The notes beneath the pieces were generated by a model. That model was not told the DNA's origin. It saw nothing but the letters and a program-made list of their open reading frames with translations, and made no database searches. A DNA stretch of 21,966 nucleotides from contig DBPR01000017.1 in the NCBI GenBank assembly GCA_002305635.1, positions 2,156 through 24,121 of the forward strand, written 5' to 3'. The stretch comes from Anaerolineaceae bacterium UBA1415 (GTDB lineage: Bacteria > Chloroflexota > Anaerolineae > Anaerolineales > Anaerolineaceae). Of this stretch, positions 13,962-20,164 are shown piece after piece; position 1 is the stretch's first letter; each line of letters starts with the position of its first letter. The position numbers and the translations under genes were made by a program.

Positions 13962-14543
13962 CTACTTTTCTTTTTTATCCTTTTTTTCTTTCTTCTCTTT
14001 TTTGCCCTTCTTTTCCTTCTGGCTTTTCTCGATCTCCTTGATGGCATCGTCCAGATCAATTTCGTCAGGATCCCAGAAGGTCACCAGTTCACCGACTGTT
14101 GAAGGGTTCAGGTTTTTCCATTTTTTCAGTTCCAGCTCCAGACAAGCCAGTGCGCCAGTGGAAAGGACATTGACTTTGCCTTCCAGCACCTGTAGAAGAG
14201 CTTCCAGCCCGGGGTTATGCCCGATGATCAAAACACGTTTAACGTCATCAGTCAGCTCTTTGAGGGGTAGAATGTAATCTTCGGGTTCACCCATATAAAA
14301 CGAATCGACATATAGAATCGCGTCGTGACCGATCTCTTTGGCGACAATTTCAGCGGTTTCCGAGGCGCGTTTGGCTGGTGAGCTGAAGATCAGGTCGGGC
14401 AGCATGCCGGAAGCCTTGAGGAGTTTTCCAATTTTTTCCGAGGACTCATGACCTTTTTTCTTAAGGGGACGATCGAAATCTTTGAGCTCTTTATCCTTCC
14501 AGCTTGATTTCCCATGGCGCATTAACATTATTTTTTTGCTCAT
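13962..14543 (-). CDS. SixA-like histidine phosphatase with lysine-rich C-terminal tail
   Basis: 193 residues of the histidine-phosphatase (RHG) family. The catalytic motif L-M-R-H10-G-K-S-S-W is at the N terminus, R59 lies in SSPAKRASETAE, and the second histidine is H109 in LIIGHNPG. These are the features of SixA, which removes phosphate from phosphohistidine on phosphotransfer proteins; here the true substrate is unknown. The conserved domain ends near residue 170. It is followed by a tail (172-193) in which 13 of 22 residues are Lys and most others Glu, which makes the protein longer than a usual SixA. The start is supported by GGAG 5 nt before the ATG. It is divergent from the VanZ-like gene. 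The Phe/Ser-rich open frame on the other strand is a shadow of the lysine tail. Confidence 0.92.
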   Translation of the reverse strand: MSKKIMLMRHGKSSWKDKELKDFDRPLKKKGHESSEKIGKLLKASGMLPDLIFSSPAKRASETAEIVAKEIGHDAILYVDSFYMGEPEDYILPLKELTDDVKRVLIIGHNPGLEALLQVLEGKVNVLSTGALACLELELKKWKNLNPSTVGELVTFWDPDEIDLDDAIKEIEKSQKEKKGKKEKKEKKDKKEK

Positions 14544-14649
14544 ATCTTCTCCTGATGGATTATTAGCAGTTCAACTCATGAGACCATAATAACACACGTT
14601 TAAGCGACTGGATGCAATTGTCTAAAAACGTTAACCTTTAAAAATCGGC

Positions 14650-14655
14650 TACAAT
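14650..14655 (+). promoter_or_regulatory. -10 box of the VanZ-like gene
   Basis: TACAAT ends 16 nt before the chosen ATG at 14672 and overlaps the in-frame ATG at 14654, which is therefore rejected as a start. The predicted leader is about 10 nt and contains GAGG. Confidence 0.5.
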
Positions 14656-14671
14656 GCAAACAGAGGTAACT

Positions 14672-15352
14672 ATGCTTTTGTATAAATTTGATTTTCAAAA
14701 ATTGGTCCAGATCCTGATTGCGGGTTGGTTGGTCTTTCGGCTTGTGCGCGCGTTTTTGTATGGTAAGCCAAGCCTGACCCGGGCAGTTTTGATTTGGTCG
14801 CTATTCCTTTTTACGCTATTTTTGCTTTACCGGACCTTTGAACCCTTTGTCTTTATTCCGGACAAGCGCGCGATCAAAGCGAATTTGATCCCTTTAAAGG
14901 GGGTCATGAGCATGATCGAGAACGCATCCAAATTTGACGACCAAACCACCCAACGAATCGTATTCATTAATATTGTTGGGAACATTTTGATCTTCTCACC
15001 GTTTGGCTATCTTCTCCCCTTACTTGAGAAGCAGCTGCGCCGGTTTTGGCTGGTGGTTTTAATGGGCCTGGGCATCTCGCTGACGATTGAACTGACCCAG
15101 ACCTTGCTGGCGGCAAGGGTGTTTGACGTGGATGACCTGATCCTGAACAGTTTTGGAACATGGCTTGGTTATGCCTTCTTCTGGGTCGGCGCTCAGGTGG
15201 GAGGGATCGGCAAGGCGTATGAGTCCCTGGCAAAGGCAGTTCGTCCTAAGGCATTGCTTTTTACAATCCTATACATAGCTTTTGCCGTTTTGGCGGCTTT
15301 GGTGATTTTTTACTATGGATATTCTGCATTTAAGCTGATCCCTCAGGGATGA
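14672..15352 (+). CDS. VanZ-family membrane protein
   Basis: A 226-residue integral membrane protein. The VanZ domain is recognised by A-N-L-I-P-L-K-G near residue 75, the conserved N-I-V-G-N-I-L-I-F-S-P-F-G-Y-L-L-P helix, G-I-S-L-T-I-E-L-T-Q-T-L-L and the V-D-D-L-I-L-N-S-F-G-T-W-L-G-Y motif. These Glu/Gln and Asp-Asp positions are the family's conserved polar residues within the membrane. VanZ was first described with teicoplanin resistance, but most relatives have no known role; an envelope function is likely. One extra helix lies at each end (G-W-L-V-F-R-L-V-R-A-F-L at the start, A-F-A-V-L-A-A-L-V-I-F-Y near the end). The start at 14672 has GAGG at 14663-14666. The gene is monocistronic or read into the next lipoprotein gene 77 bp downstream. 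Confidence 0.92.
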   Translation: MLLYKFDFQKLVQILIAGWLVFRLVRAFLYGKPSLTRAVLIWSLFLFTLFLLYRTFEPFVFIPDKRAIKANLIPLKGVMSMIENASKFDDQTTQRIVFINIVGNILIFSPFGYLLPLLEKQLRRFWLVVLMGLGISLTIELTQTLLAARVFDVDDLILNSFGTWLGYAFFWVGAQVGGIGKAYESLAKAVRPKALLFTILYIAFAVLAALVIFYYGYSAFKLIPQG

Positions 15353-15386
15353 TTGGAACAAAAAGGGGAATGATTTCGTCTTTCAG

Positions 15387-15392
15387 TATAAT
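15387..15392 (+). promoter_or_regulatory. -10 box of the lipoprotein gene at 15430
   Basis: Consensus TATAAT, 37 nt before the chosen ATG. It suggests an own promoter with a leader of about 30 nt. A matching -35 box is not clear. Confidence 0.45.
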
Positions 15393-15429
15393 AAAGTGTT
15401 CTTTTATTTAGTAATTAAGCGAGGATATG

Positions 15430-16440
15430 ATGAAAAAGAGAAATTTGATCTTAGCAATTAGTTTGTTGGTAATGATTTTGCTTTCCAGCTGCAATCTGCC
15501 CAAAGCCACGCCTGAAAACGGAGGGTCACTGACGCAAGTGGCTGTTTTTGCCCAGGCAACCCTGACCAAATTTGCAGAACAACAAGCTGTGGAGGCGGCC
15601 TCAACGCAAGCGCCAAAAGATGGCAGCGCACCCGTGGCCTCGCCGGTTGTTGAAACTGTGGTTCCGACAGCGACAATGGGGTCGCAGGCTCCCACCCCGA
15701 ATGCGACCGCTGTTCCCCCGACCGAAGTGCCAACCGCGACAGCCGTGCCAGTCACGCCGGTCTATCCAACCGCGACATCTGTGCCGGTCACACCCGTCTA
15801 CCCGACCGCGACCAGCGGAGTAATGCCAACCACTCCGGCTGGGGTGACACGGGTGAGTTTTGCGACCGGGACGACAAACTACACTGTCAAGGAAACAATT
15901 CCAGCCAACACGACCAAGCGATACGCGCTGCGTCTGACGCAATGGCAGATGATCGAGATCTCCCTCAAGAGCAATACTTCTGCTTACATTGCTGTCAGCA
16001 CTGAAAAAGGTAAACAACTGGTCGATTTTTCTCAAAAATGGTTGTGGTATCGTGATTACGCGAGCGAGAATGGCGACTGGTACGTGGATGTGCAGACGGG
16101 CGCTTACGCGGCTGATATCAATCTGAGTTTCATCGCGCCGCAGCGGATCAGCTTTGAATCGGGCAAGAATGCCCTGATCGCCAAGGCGAGCGTGGGCGGC
16201 TACAACAGTCATAACTTTATTGCCTGGGCCAATAAAGACCAGACGATGAGCCTTTCGCTCAATCCGAGCAGTGGTCTGGTGCTGTCCATCCGGCACGTCA
16301 ACGGCGATGTTCTGCTGGCGGAATCGGAAGGAAAGACGAGTTTTGAGGGCAAGCTGCCTGCCGCGGGAGACTATATCATTACAGTCAGCAATGCCACCGC
16401 AGGCCAGATCAACATCGAACTTAATATGACGATCAAATAA
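15430..16440 (+). CDS. Lipoprotein with Pro/Thr-rich linker and C-terminal beta-domain
   Basis: 336 residues. The signal peptide ends in L-L-S-S-C with C21 lipidated. Residues 50-140 are a low-complexity Pro/Thr/Val/Ala stalk typical of Chloroflexota surface lipoproteins. It includes two identical 12-residue units, VPVTPVYPTATS (106-117 and 118-129). The C-terminal 195 residues look like two beta-sandwich halves: V-S-F-A-T-G-T-T...R-Y-A-L-R-L-T-Q-W-Q, and I-S-F-E-S-G-K-N...Y-I-I-T-V-S-N-A. This is similar in style to pre-peptidase C-terminal domains, in which a G-D-Y-x-I/V motif ends the fold. It probably binds a surface polymer; no enzyme site is seen. Two adjacent ATGs exist (15427 and 15430); GAGG sits better for the second. 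A hairpin and dispersed repeat follow. Confidence 0.85.
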   Translation: MKKRNLILAISLLVMILLSSCNLPKATPENGGSLTQVAVFAQATLTKFAEQQAVEAASTQAPKDGSAPVASPVVETVVPTATMGSQAPTPNATAVPPTEVPTATAVPVTPVYPTATSVPVTPVYPTATSGVMPTTPAGVTRVSFATGTTNYTVKETIPANTTKRYALRLTQWQMIEISLKSNTSAYIAVSTEKGKQLVDFSQKWLWYRDYASENGDWYVDVQTGAYAADINLSFIAPQRISFESGKNALIAKASVGGYNSHNFIAWANKDQTMSLSLNPSSGLVLSIRHVNGDVLLAESEGKTSFEGKLPAAGDYIITVSNATAGQINIELNMTIK

Positions 16441-16480
16441 GTTTTTGATGTTGGTCAAGCCTTGTTATGGGAAGTAAAAG

Positions 16481-16518
16481 GGACGGGGTTTATCCTTGCC
16501 GTAAGGGTATCCCCGTCC
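16481..16518 (+). terminator. Hairpin after the Pro/Thr lipoprotein gene
   Basis: GGACGGGG and CCCCGTCC pair, and TATCCTT with AAGGGTA extends the stem inside with one G-T wobble and a short internal loop. It begins 40 nt after the stop. A T-run is lacking, but CTACTTTT follows, so it is a possible terminator. Like the HtrA hairpin, it is directly followed by the dispersed repeat. Confidence 0.55.
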
Positions 16519-16531
16519 GCTACTTTTGCAT

Positions 16532-16606
16532 GTTATGGTCCTGGACTTCTTATAAACATTTTAATAGTCTTAGGCTCGGATGGGGACGAGCCCCATCCGT
16601 ACATTG
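16532..16606. repeat. Dispersed intergenic repeat, copy 2 (first copy at 5774)
   Basis: From GTTATGGTC to GTACATT, aligned by eye with 5774-5863. It ends with a compact hairpin: CGGATGGGG at 16577-16585, loop ACGAG, CCCCATCCG at 16591-16599. The rest of the gap to 16716 is AT-rich, and I see only a weak GAATCTT/AAGATTC pairing that could serve the minus-strand gene. Confidence 0.65.
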
Positions 16607-16716
16607 ATTAACAGCAAATACTATTGCATTCATGACCATGATGTATTTATTAGATTTTATCTTTTTAAATGTGTGAATCTTTTTTTGCTTTATCTGTAAG
16701 ATTCCGCTTTTATTGA

Positions 16717-17562
16717 TTAAATTTTGCGTTTGCGCTTGATCTCGTTGAGCACAAAGGATTTCTGATGTTGGGTATCGATCGCGTATGGGACGGTTTGGCG
16801 CACCCAGGCAACGGCCTGATCGCCATCCAGATCGAGCAGTTGGCTGGCAAGCAGGGCAACAAAGATGCCGGTGCGCCCGATGCCTGCGTGGCAGTGGATG
16901 GCGACATTCCCGCCATTTTGGAGCGCCTGGATGGTTTCCGCGATGGCGTTATCCCAGTAGCCGGATTCAGGAGCGGAAAAATCGGGTATAGGGGCATAAA
17001 TGATCCGAATGCCAGCCTGGCGGTAGCGCTTTAGGAGAAGCCGTCCCGTCTGGCGCACATGTTCGTCGTCGTCGTTGAGGACGACGACGGTATCGATCCC
17101 CTTTTGCTTGTATAGCCCGAGCACTTTGTCTTCAGGGTCGAACATGCGGCTGCCGGGGGTGGGGGAACGGAAAACTTTACCGGCCAGGTGGAAGGGGAAT
17201 TCTGTCAACTGGCCGGGTTCGGGGTGTTCACGGCCTTCAGGCAGGGTCAGGCGGCCGTCTTGCGTGCGATCAAAGTGGAAGGTGGCGACAACGGCGTCCA
17301 GGTTGAGACGACCGTAAATGTGAGGGAAGGGCATCTGGCCGCCTTCAAGGTTCTCGTAGACAAGCCTGGAAACCAAATTGTCAGGGTCAATTTCAAGCAC
17401 GATCAGGCCGGGTGTTTGATTGTAAAAACGGTTGGCTGTGTTTTCGAGCTGATAATGGTCGGAACAGTGGATGAAGCCGTCGGACTGAAAGTTTTCAGGA
17501 ATATAGGACTGCTCCTGCAGCGCGCTTTGCCAGACTTCTTCGGTGGTGATGTGATAGATCAT
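16717..17562 (-). CDS. DUF952 domain fused to a dual-specificity/tyrosine phosphatase domain
   Basis: 281 residues in two parts. Residues 1-105 match DUF952: I-Y-H4-I-T at the start, G-F-I-H32-C-S near residue 30, and a F-P-H81-I-Y-G-R-L-N motif, the usual single-domain length. From memory DUF952 has been linked to the ADP-ribosyltransferase-like fold, but no activity is established. Residues 140-281 form a cysteine phosphatase domain with signature I-H-C224-H-A-G-I-G-R230-T-G and a likely general acid D204 in P-I-P-D-F; this is the CX5R class that removes phosphate from Tyr, Ser/Thr or other esters. It begins with D-T-V-V-V-L-N-D-D-D-E-H. The start at 17562 has GGAGG; upstream TTG codons are rejected. 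The fusion suggests coupled chemistry, but no substrate is known. Confidence 0.88.
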   Translation of the reverse strand: MIYHITTEEVWQSALQEQSYIPENFQSDGFIHCSDHYQLENTANRFYNQTPGLIVLEIDPDNLVSRLVYENLEGGQMPFPHIYGRLNLDAVVATFHFDRTQDGRLTLPEGREHPEPGQLTEFPFHLAGKVFRSPTPGSRMFDPEDKVLGLYKQKGIDTVVVLNDDDEHVRQTGRLLLKRYRQAGIRIIYAPIPDFSAPESGYWDNAIAETIQALQNGGNVAIHCHAGIGRTGIFVALLASQLLDLDGDQAVAWVRQTVPYAIDTQHQKSFVLNEIKRKRKI

Positions 17563-17594
17563 GAGAACCTCCAGCTTTTTACTTTCTTTTTCCA

Positions 17595-17623
17595 ATTGTA
17601 AAGCCAAAACCGGGAACTTTCAA
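17595..17623 (-). promoter_or_regulatory. Promoter of the DUF952-phosphatase gene
   Basis: On the minus strand: TTGAAA (17618-17623), a 17-nt spacer, TACAAT (17595-17600). The predicted start is near 17588, leaving a leader of about 26 nt with GGAGG. Confidence 0.7.
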
Positions 17624-17642
17624 AGAAAGCAATAATTTAGTC

Positions 17643-17672
17643 TTGACAATAGTGTATGCCATATAGTATACT
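17643..17672 (+). promoter_or_regulatory. Promoter of the PadR-HAAS operon
   Basis: TTGACA (17643-17648), an 18-nt spacer and TATACT (17667-17672). The spacer and -10 carry an imperfect dyad, AGTGTAT...GTATACT, so a PadR operator here is plausible. PadR proteins often repress their own operon; binding is not shown by sequence alone. Confidence 0.72.
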
Positions 17673-17697
17673 GTCACAGACAGGAAGAAAGGAAACC

Positions 17698-18033
17698 ATG
17701 GAGGAATTTGATAGCAATTTTGAAAATGTATCCATTGAGCTCAAACGGGGTTTGACCAACCTGGTTGTGCTCAGTCAGTGCAAACAGCCGACCTACGGCT
17801 ATGAGTTGGTGAAATCGCTGGACGAAAAAGGCTTTCCGCTGGATGCCAACACGGTCTACCCTTTGCTGCGTCGGCTGGAAAAGCAGGGCCTGCTGCGCTC
17901 GGATTGGGATGTGAGCACGGAAAAACCGCGCAAGTATTACCAGATCTCAGCAGTGGGCGAGAATTTTTTTGAACGTCTGAAAGTACAGTGGTACGAAACG
18001 ATCGAAATCGTAAAGAATGTGATTGAGGAGTGA
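17698..18033 (+). CDS. PadR-family transcriptional regulator
   Basis: A 111-residue winged-helix protein of the small PadR-s2 type. The DNA-binding core is clear: L-T-N-L-V-V-L-S-Q, then P-T-Y-G-Y-E-L-V-K-S-L-D, the recognition helix T-V-Y-P-L-L-R-R-L-E-K-Q-G-L-L, and the wing K-P-R-K-Y-Y-Q-I-S. A dimerising C-terminal helix follows. The frame extends upstream to 17656, but that region holds the promoter; the ATG at 17698 has GAAAGG upstream. The stop is followed 2 bp later by the ATG of the HAAS membrane protein, so the two are coupled. The pairing PadR plus HAAS-domain membrane protein is a recurrent bacterial arrangement, in which the membrane protein is thought to influence the regulator. 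Confidence 0.93.
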   Translation: MEEFDSNFENVSIELKRGLTNLVVLSQCKQPTYGYELVKSLDEKGFPLDANTVYPLLRRLEKQGLLRSDWDVSTEKPRKYYQISAVGENFFERLKVQWYETIEIVKNVIEE

Positions 18034-18035
18034 TC

Positions 18036-19103
18036 ATGAAAAATAATCTGGTTGAACGATATATTTATGCAGTGGTGCGGCGTTTGCCTGAAAAGGAACG
18101 CAAGGACGTCTCTTTGGAGATCGATGAGATGATATCGTCCATGCTGGCGGAGAGAGCTGGCTTGGGTGAGGGCGAGGAAGAACGCGTGCGGGCGGTTTTG
18201 ACCGAACTGGGCAACCCGGAGGATCTGGCCCGCAGCTACGGCAATGTGGGGCGGAGCTGCCTGATCGGTGAGCCGCATTTCAGCCTTTACAAACGCGTGC
18301 TTAAGATCGTTCTCATTGCGGTTGGCGGGGCGCTTACTTTTGCTCTCCTGATGGAATGGCTGAGCGGCAAACCCTGGAGCATGTATTATGATCTGGGCGA
18401 CATTATTTCGATGACCATCAAGGGTATTGTTCACCTCGCTTCGACTGTTATTGACGGCATGGTGGGCGCGTTTACCGCTGTGACGATCACTTTTGCTCTT
18501 TTGTACCACCAGGGCGTCAAAATGGACACAGAAAAGTTCAGTCTGGATGACCTGCCCGAAATTCCTGGTTATGAAAAACGATCCGGGATCGGTGAGCTGA
18601 TCGGCAGCCTGGTGTTTGTGAGCATCTTTACGGTTTTGTTTGTGATCCTGCCTCAGATCAACTTGCCTTTTTTGTTTGTAAACAGTCGATGGTACTCGTA
18701 CTTTAATCCGGAGGTTTTGGTGAGTGTGCGATCATTGTTGATCGTGTTCTTAGTGGTGAACTTGCTTGAGGCTGTGGTGAAAATGGTGCAGCCGATCGGC
18801 AGCGTGATGAGATTTCTGGCAACGCTGCTGGCGAATGTGACCACGATCGTTACATCGCTGGTTTGGTTTGGAAACCCGCTGGTGGTCAATCCTGAATACG
18901 TCACTGCACTCAAGGGAACACTGGGCCTGAATGTGTGGAGAGTGTCCGATCTTGTCAGCGAAGGAATGACAGGGCTGATCGGCAAATGGGCGATGCAGCC
19001 GATGCCGTTGATGATCGCATTGCTGATCATTATCATCATTTCGATCGTTGAGATCGTAAAGATAGGGGTCAAAACGCTCAGAGTGAGAAAAACAACCGTG
19101 TAA
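18036..19103 (+). CDS. HAAS-domain membrane protein (PadR partner)
   Basis: 355 residues. The N terminus (1-75) is the alpha-helical HAAS-type domain: Y-I-Y-A-V-V-R-R-L-P-E-K-E-R-K-D-V and E-I-D-E-M-I-S-S-M-L, then V-L-T-E-L-G-N-P-E-D-L-A-R-S-Y, the family's characteristic helix and loop. About six hydrophobic segments follow, starting near residues 91, 130, 190, 230, 265 and 325, for example L-I-G-S-L-V-F-V-S-I-F-T-V-L-F-V. It ends in a short basic tail. The start ATG has GAGGAG, overlapping the PadR stop, at ideal spacing; an overlapping GTG at 18030 is less likely. It probably senses a membrane or envelope state and acts with the PadR protein. What it senses is not evident. A hairpin follows. 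Confidence 0.9.
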   Translation: MKNNLVERYIYAVVRRLPEKERKDVSLEIDEMISSMLAERAGLGEGEEERVRAVLTELGNPEDLARSYGNVGRSCLIGEPHFSLYKRVLKIVLIAVGGALTFALLMEWLSGKPWSMYYDLGDIISMTIKGIVHLASTVIDGMVGAFTAVTITFALLYHQGVKMDTEKFSLDDLPEIPGYEKRSGIGELIGSLVFVSIFTVLFVILPQINLPFLFVNSRWYSYFNPEVLVSVRSLLIVFLVVNLLEAVVKMVQPIGSVMRFLATLLANVTTIVTSLVWFGNPLVVNPEYVTALKGTLGLNVWRVSDLVSEGMTGLIGKWAMQPMPLMIALLIIIIISIVEIVKIGVKTLRVRKTTV

Positions 19104-19123
19104 GCTTTTCGATAAGAAAAGAA

Positions 19124-19178
19124 CCTGCCTGTGATCCCTCCTTTTGTAGTAAGGAGGGATCGATCATTTAAAGGCAGG
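19124..19178 (+). terminator. Nested hairpin after the PadR-HAAS operon
   Basis: An outer stem CCTGCCT/AGGCAGG (19124-19130, 19172-19178) encloses an 11-bp inner stem GATCCCTCCTT/AAGGAGGGATC with a 7-nt loop. No T-run follows. It could be a terminator or a small palindromic repeat. A smaller CTTTTC/GAAAAG hairpin lies just before it at 19105-19121. Confidence 0.55.
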
Positions 19179-19241
19179 ATGTTGATACCTGTTTTCGTCT
19201 GGCTTGAAGGAGATTACAGTGTGTGTTCCATTTTTTAGACC

Positions 19242-19322
19242 CCTCATCCGCCCTTCGGGCACCTTCTCCCCAGAGGAGAAGGCTTTTTGGTGAGAAGGGG
19301 TACCACGAAGTGGTGGATGAGG
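19242..19322. repeat. Palindromic repeat with terminal inverted repeat, related to 7588 and 21898
   Basis: Ends CCTCATCC and GGATGAGG are exact complements, enclosing CCGCCCTTCGGGCACCTTCTCCC, GGAGAAGG, and ACCACGAAGTGGT. Its 5' core equals the repeat core at 7611 and 7685 and that at 21901. The 81-bp size, terminal palindrome and lack of coding resemble a miniature mobile element. The rest of the 19104-19481 gap holds the hairpin above and a -10-like TGTTATACT near 19410. Confidence 0.7.
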
Positions 19323-19481
19323 AACTTGAGCAGTCCCGTCTTCGCCGACCCTCACCCGCCTTGTCGGCTGAAAATTCTCTAAATCAGGCTGTTGACTCCG
19401 GCACAACATGTTATACTTATCTGGTGGCTGTTGCTTTTTGATCAGTCTGAGTTTGCTGGCAAGCCTACAGGAGGAATGAGC

Positions 19482-19967
19482 ATGAAAGTAAAAGTGGATG
19501 AAGACCTTTGCATCGGATGTGGAATTTGTGAAGGTATCGTTCCTACCGTTTTCAGCCTCGAAAACGGGCCTGCGGCTGAAGTGCTCATGGATCCTGTCAC
19601 GCCAGACTATGAAAATGATGTCAGGCAGGCTGCTGAGGATTGCCCGGAAGGCGCTATTCTTCTTGAAGAAGAGAATCAATCCATTAATTCTGAAACTACA
19701 GTTGAAGCTTTGGAACTCTCCGAAGACGAAGCTGAAGATTTAACCCCTATTAATGTTTCTGAAAGGAAAAATGAAATGAAAGTAACTGTTGACGCTGATC
19801 TTTGTATTGGTTGCGGTATCTGCGAAGGTATCGTCCCGGAAGTATTCACCCTCCAGAATGAGCCCCACGCGGAAGTTTTGCTGGACCCCGTGCCAGAAGA
19901 ATTCCAGGATGCCACTCGCGAGGCTGCGGAAGAATGCCCTGAACAGGCAATCGCTATCGAAGACTAA
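19482..19967 (+). CDS. Double ferredoxin: two tandem single-cluster [4Fe-4S] domains
   Basis: 161 residues made of two near-identical 63-residue ferredoxin domains, aligned without gaps, joined by a 35-residue acidic linker. Domain 1 has C10-I-G-C13-G-I-C16 and C54-P; domain 2 has C108, C111, C114 and C152-P. Each set of four can hold one [4Fe-4S] cluster, as in Bacillus or Thermotoga-type 4Fe ferredoxins. The very acidic surface fits an electron carrier in the cytoplasm. The start at 19482 has AGGAGG 7 nt upstream; ATG 19476 is too close. Inside the linker, AAGGA at 19763-19767 lies 8 nt before M99, giving a good internal start for a lone second domain. A tandem gene duplication followed by fusion is the likely origin. 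No partner oxidoreductase is nearby. Confidence 0.95.
   Translation: MKVKVDEDLCIGCGICEGIVPTVFSLENGPAAEVLMDPVTPDYENDVRQAAEDCPEGAILLEEENQSINSETTVEALELSEDEAEDLTPINVSERKNEMKVTVDADLCIGCGICEGIVPEVFTLQNEPHAEVLLDPVPEEFQDATREAAEECPEQAIAIED
19763..19778 (+). promoter_or_regulatory. Internal ribosome-binding site and ATG at the ferredoxin domain 2 start
   Basis: AAGGA (19763-19767) stands 8 nt before an in-frame ATG (19776-19778) that begins MKVTVD, matching the true N terminus MKVKVD of domain 1. It could permit translation of a 63-residue single ferredoxin, or be a relic of the separate gene before fusion. Confidence 0.55.
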
Positions 19968-19984
19968 GAATTGTAGCAAGGATC

Positions 19985-20018
19985 GCCGTCTGAACACTCA
20001 GACGGCTTTTCTTTTTTT
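19985..20018 (+). terminator. Intrinsic terminator of the ferredoxin gene
   Basis: GCCGTCTGA, loop ACAC, TCAGACGGC, followed by TTTTCTTTTTTT. A clear rho-independent terminator 17 bp after the stop. Confidence 0.95.
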
Positions 20019-20164
20019 AAATGGTTTTCCACCGAATCAATGTTTAAAGTTTGATCTTTCCTGAAAATAGCATCCATTTTAAGTTCCTGTTGTTGAGTTA
20101 CAATTAAGTAATACGTCTGCCTGTTTCAGATTTAGTGTGGGGATGGCAGACGGGGAGACGCATG

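Noticed and set aside
13921..14277. Phe/Ser-rich small membrane protein on the + strand
   Set aside because: Mirror image of the lysine-rich tail of the SixA-like gene (AAG/AAA codons read as CTT/TTT).
15601..16458. 285-codon open frame on the - strand
   Set aside because: Antisense to the lipoprotein gene; Arg/Gly/His-rich low-complexity start is the complement of the Pro/Thr stalk.
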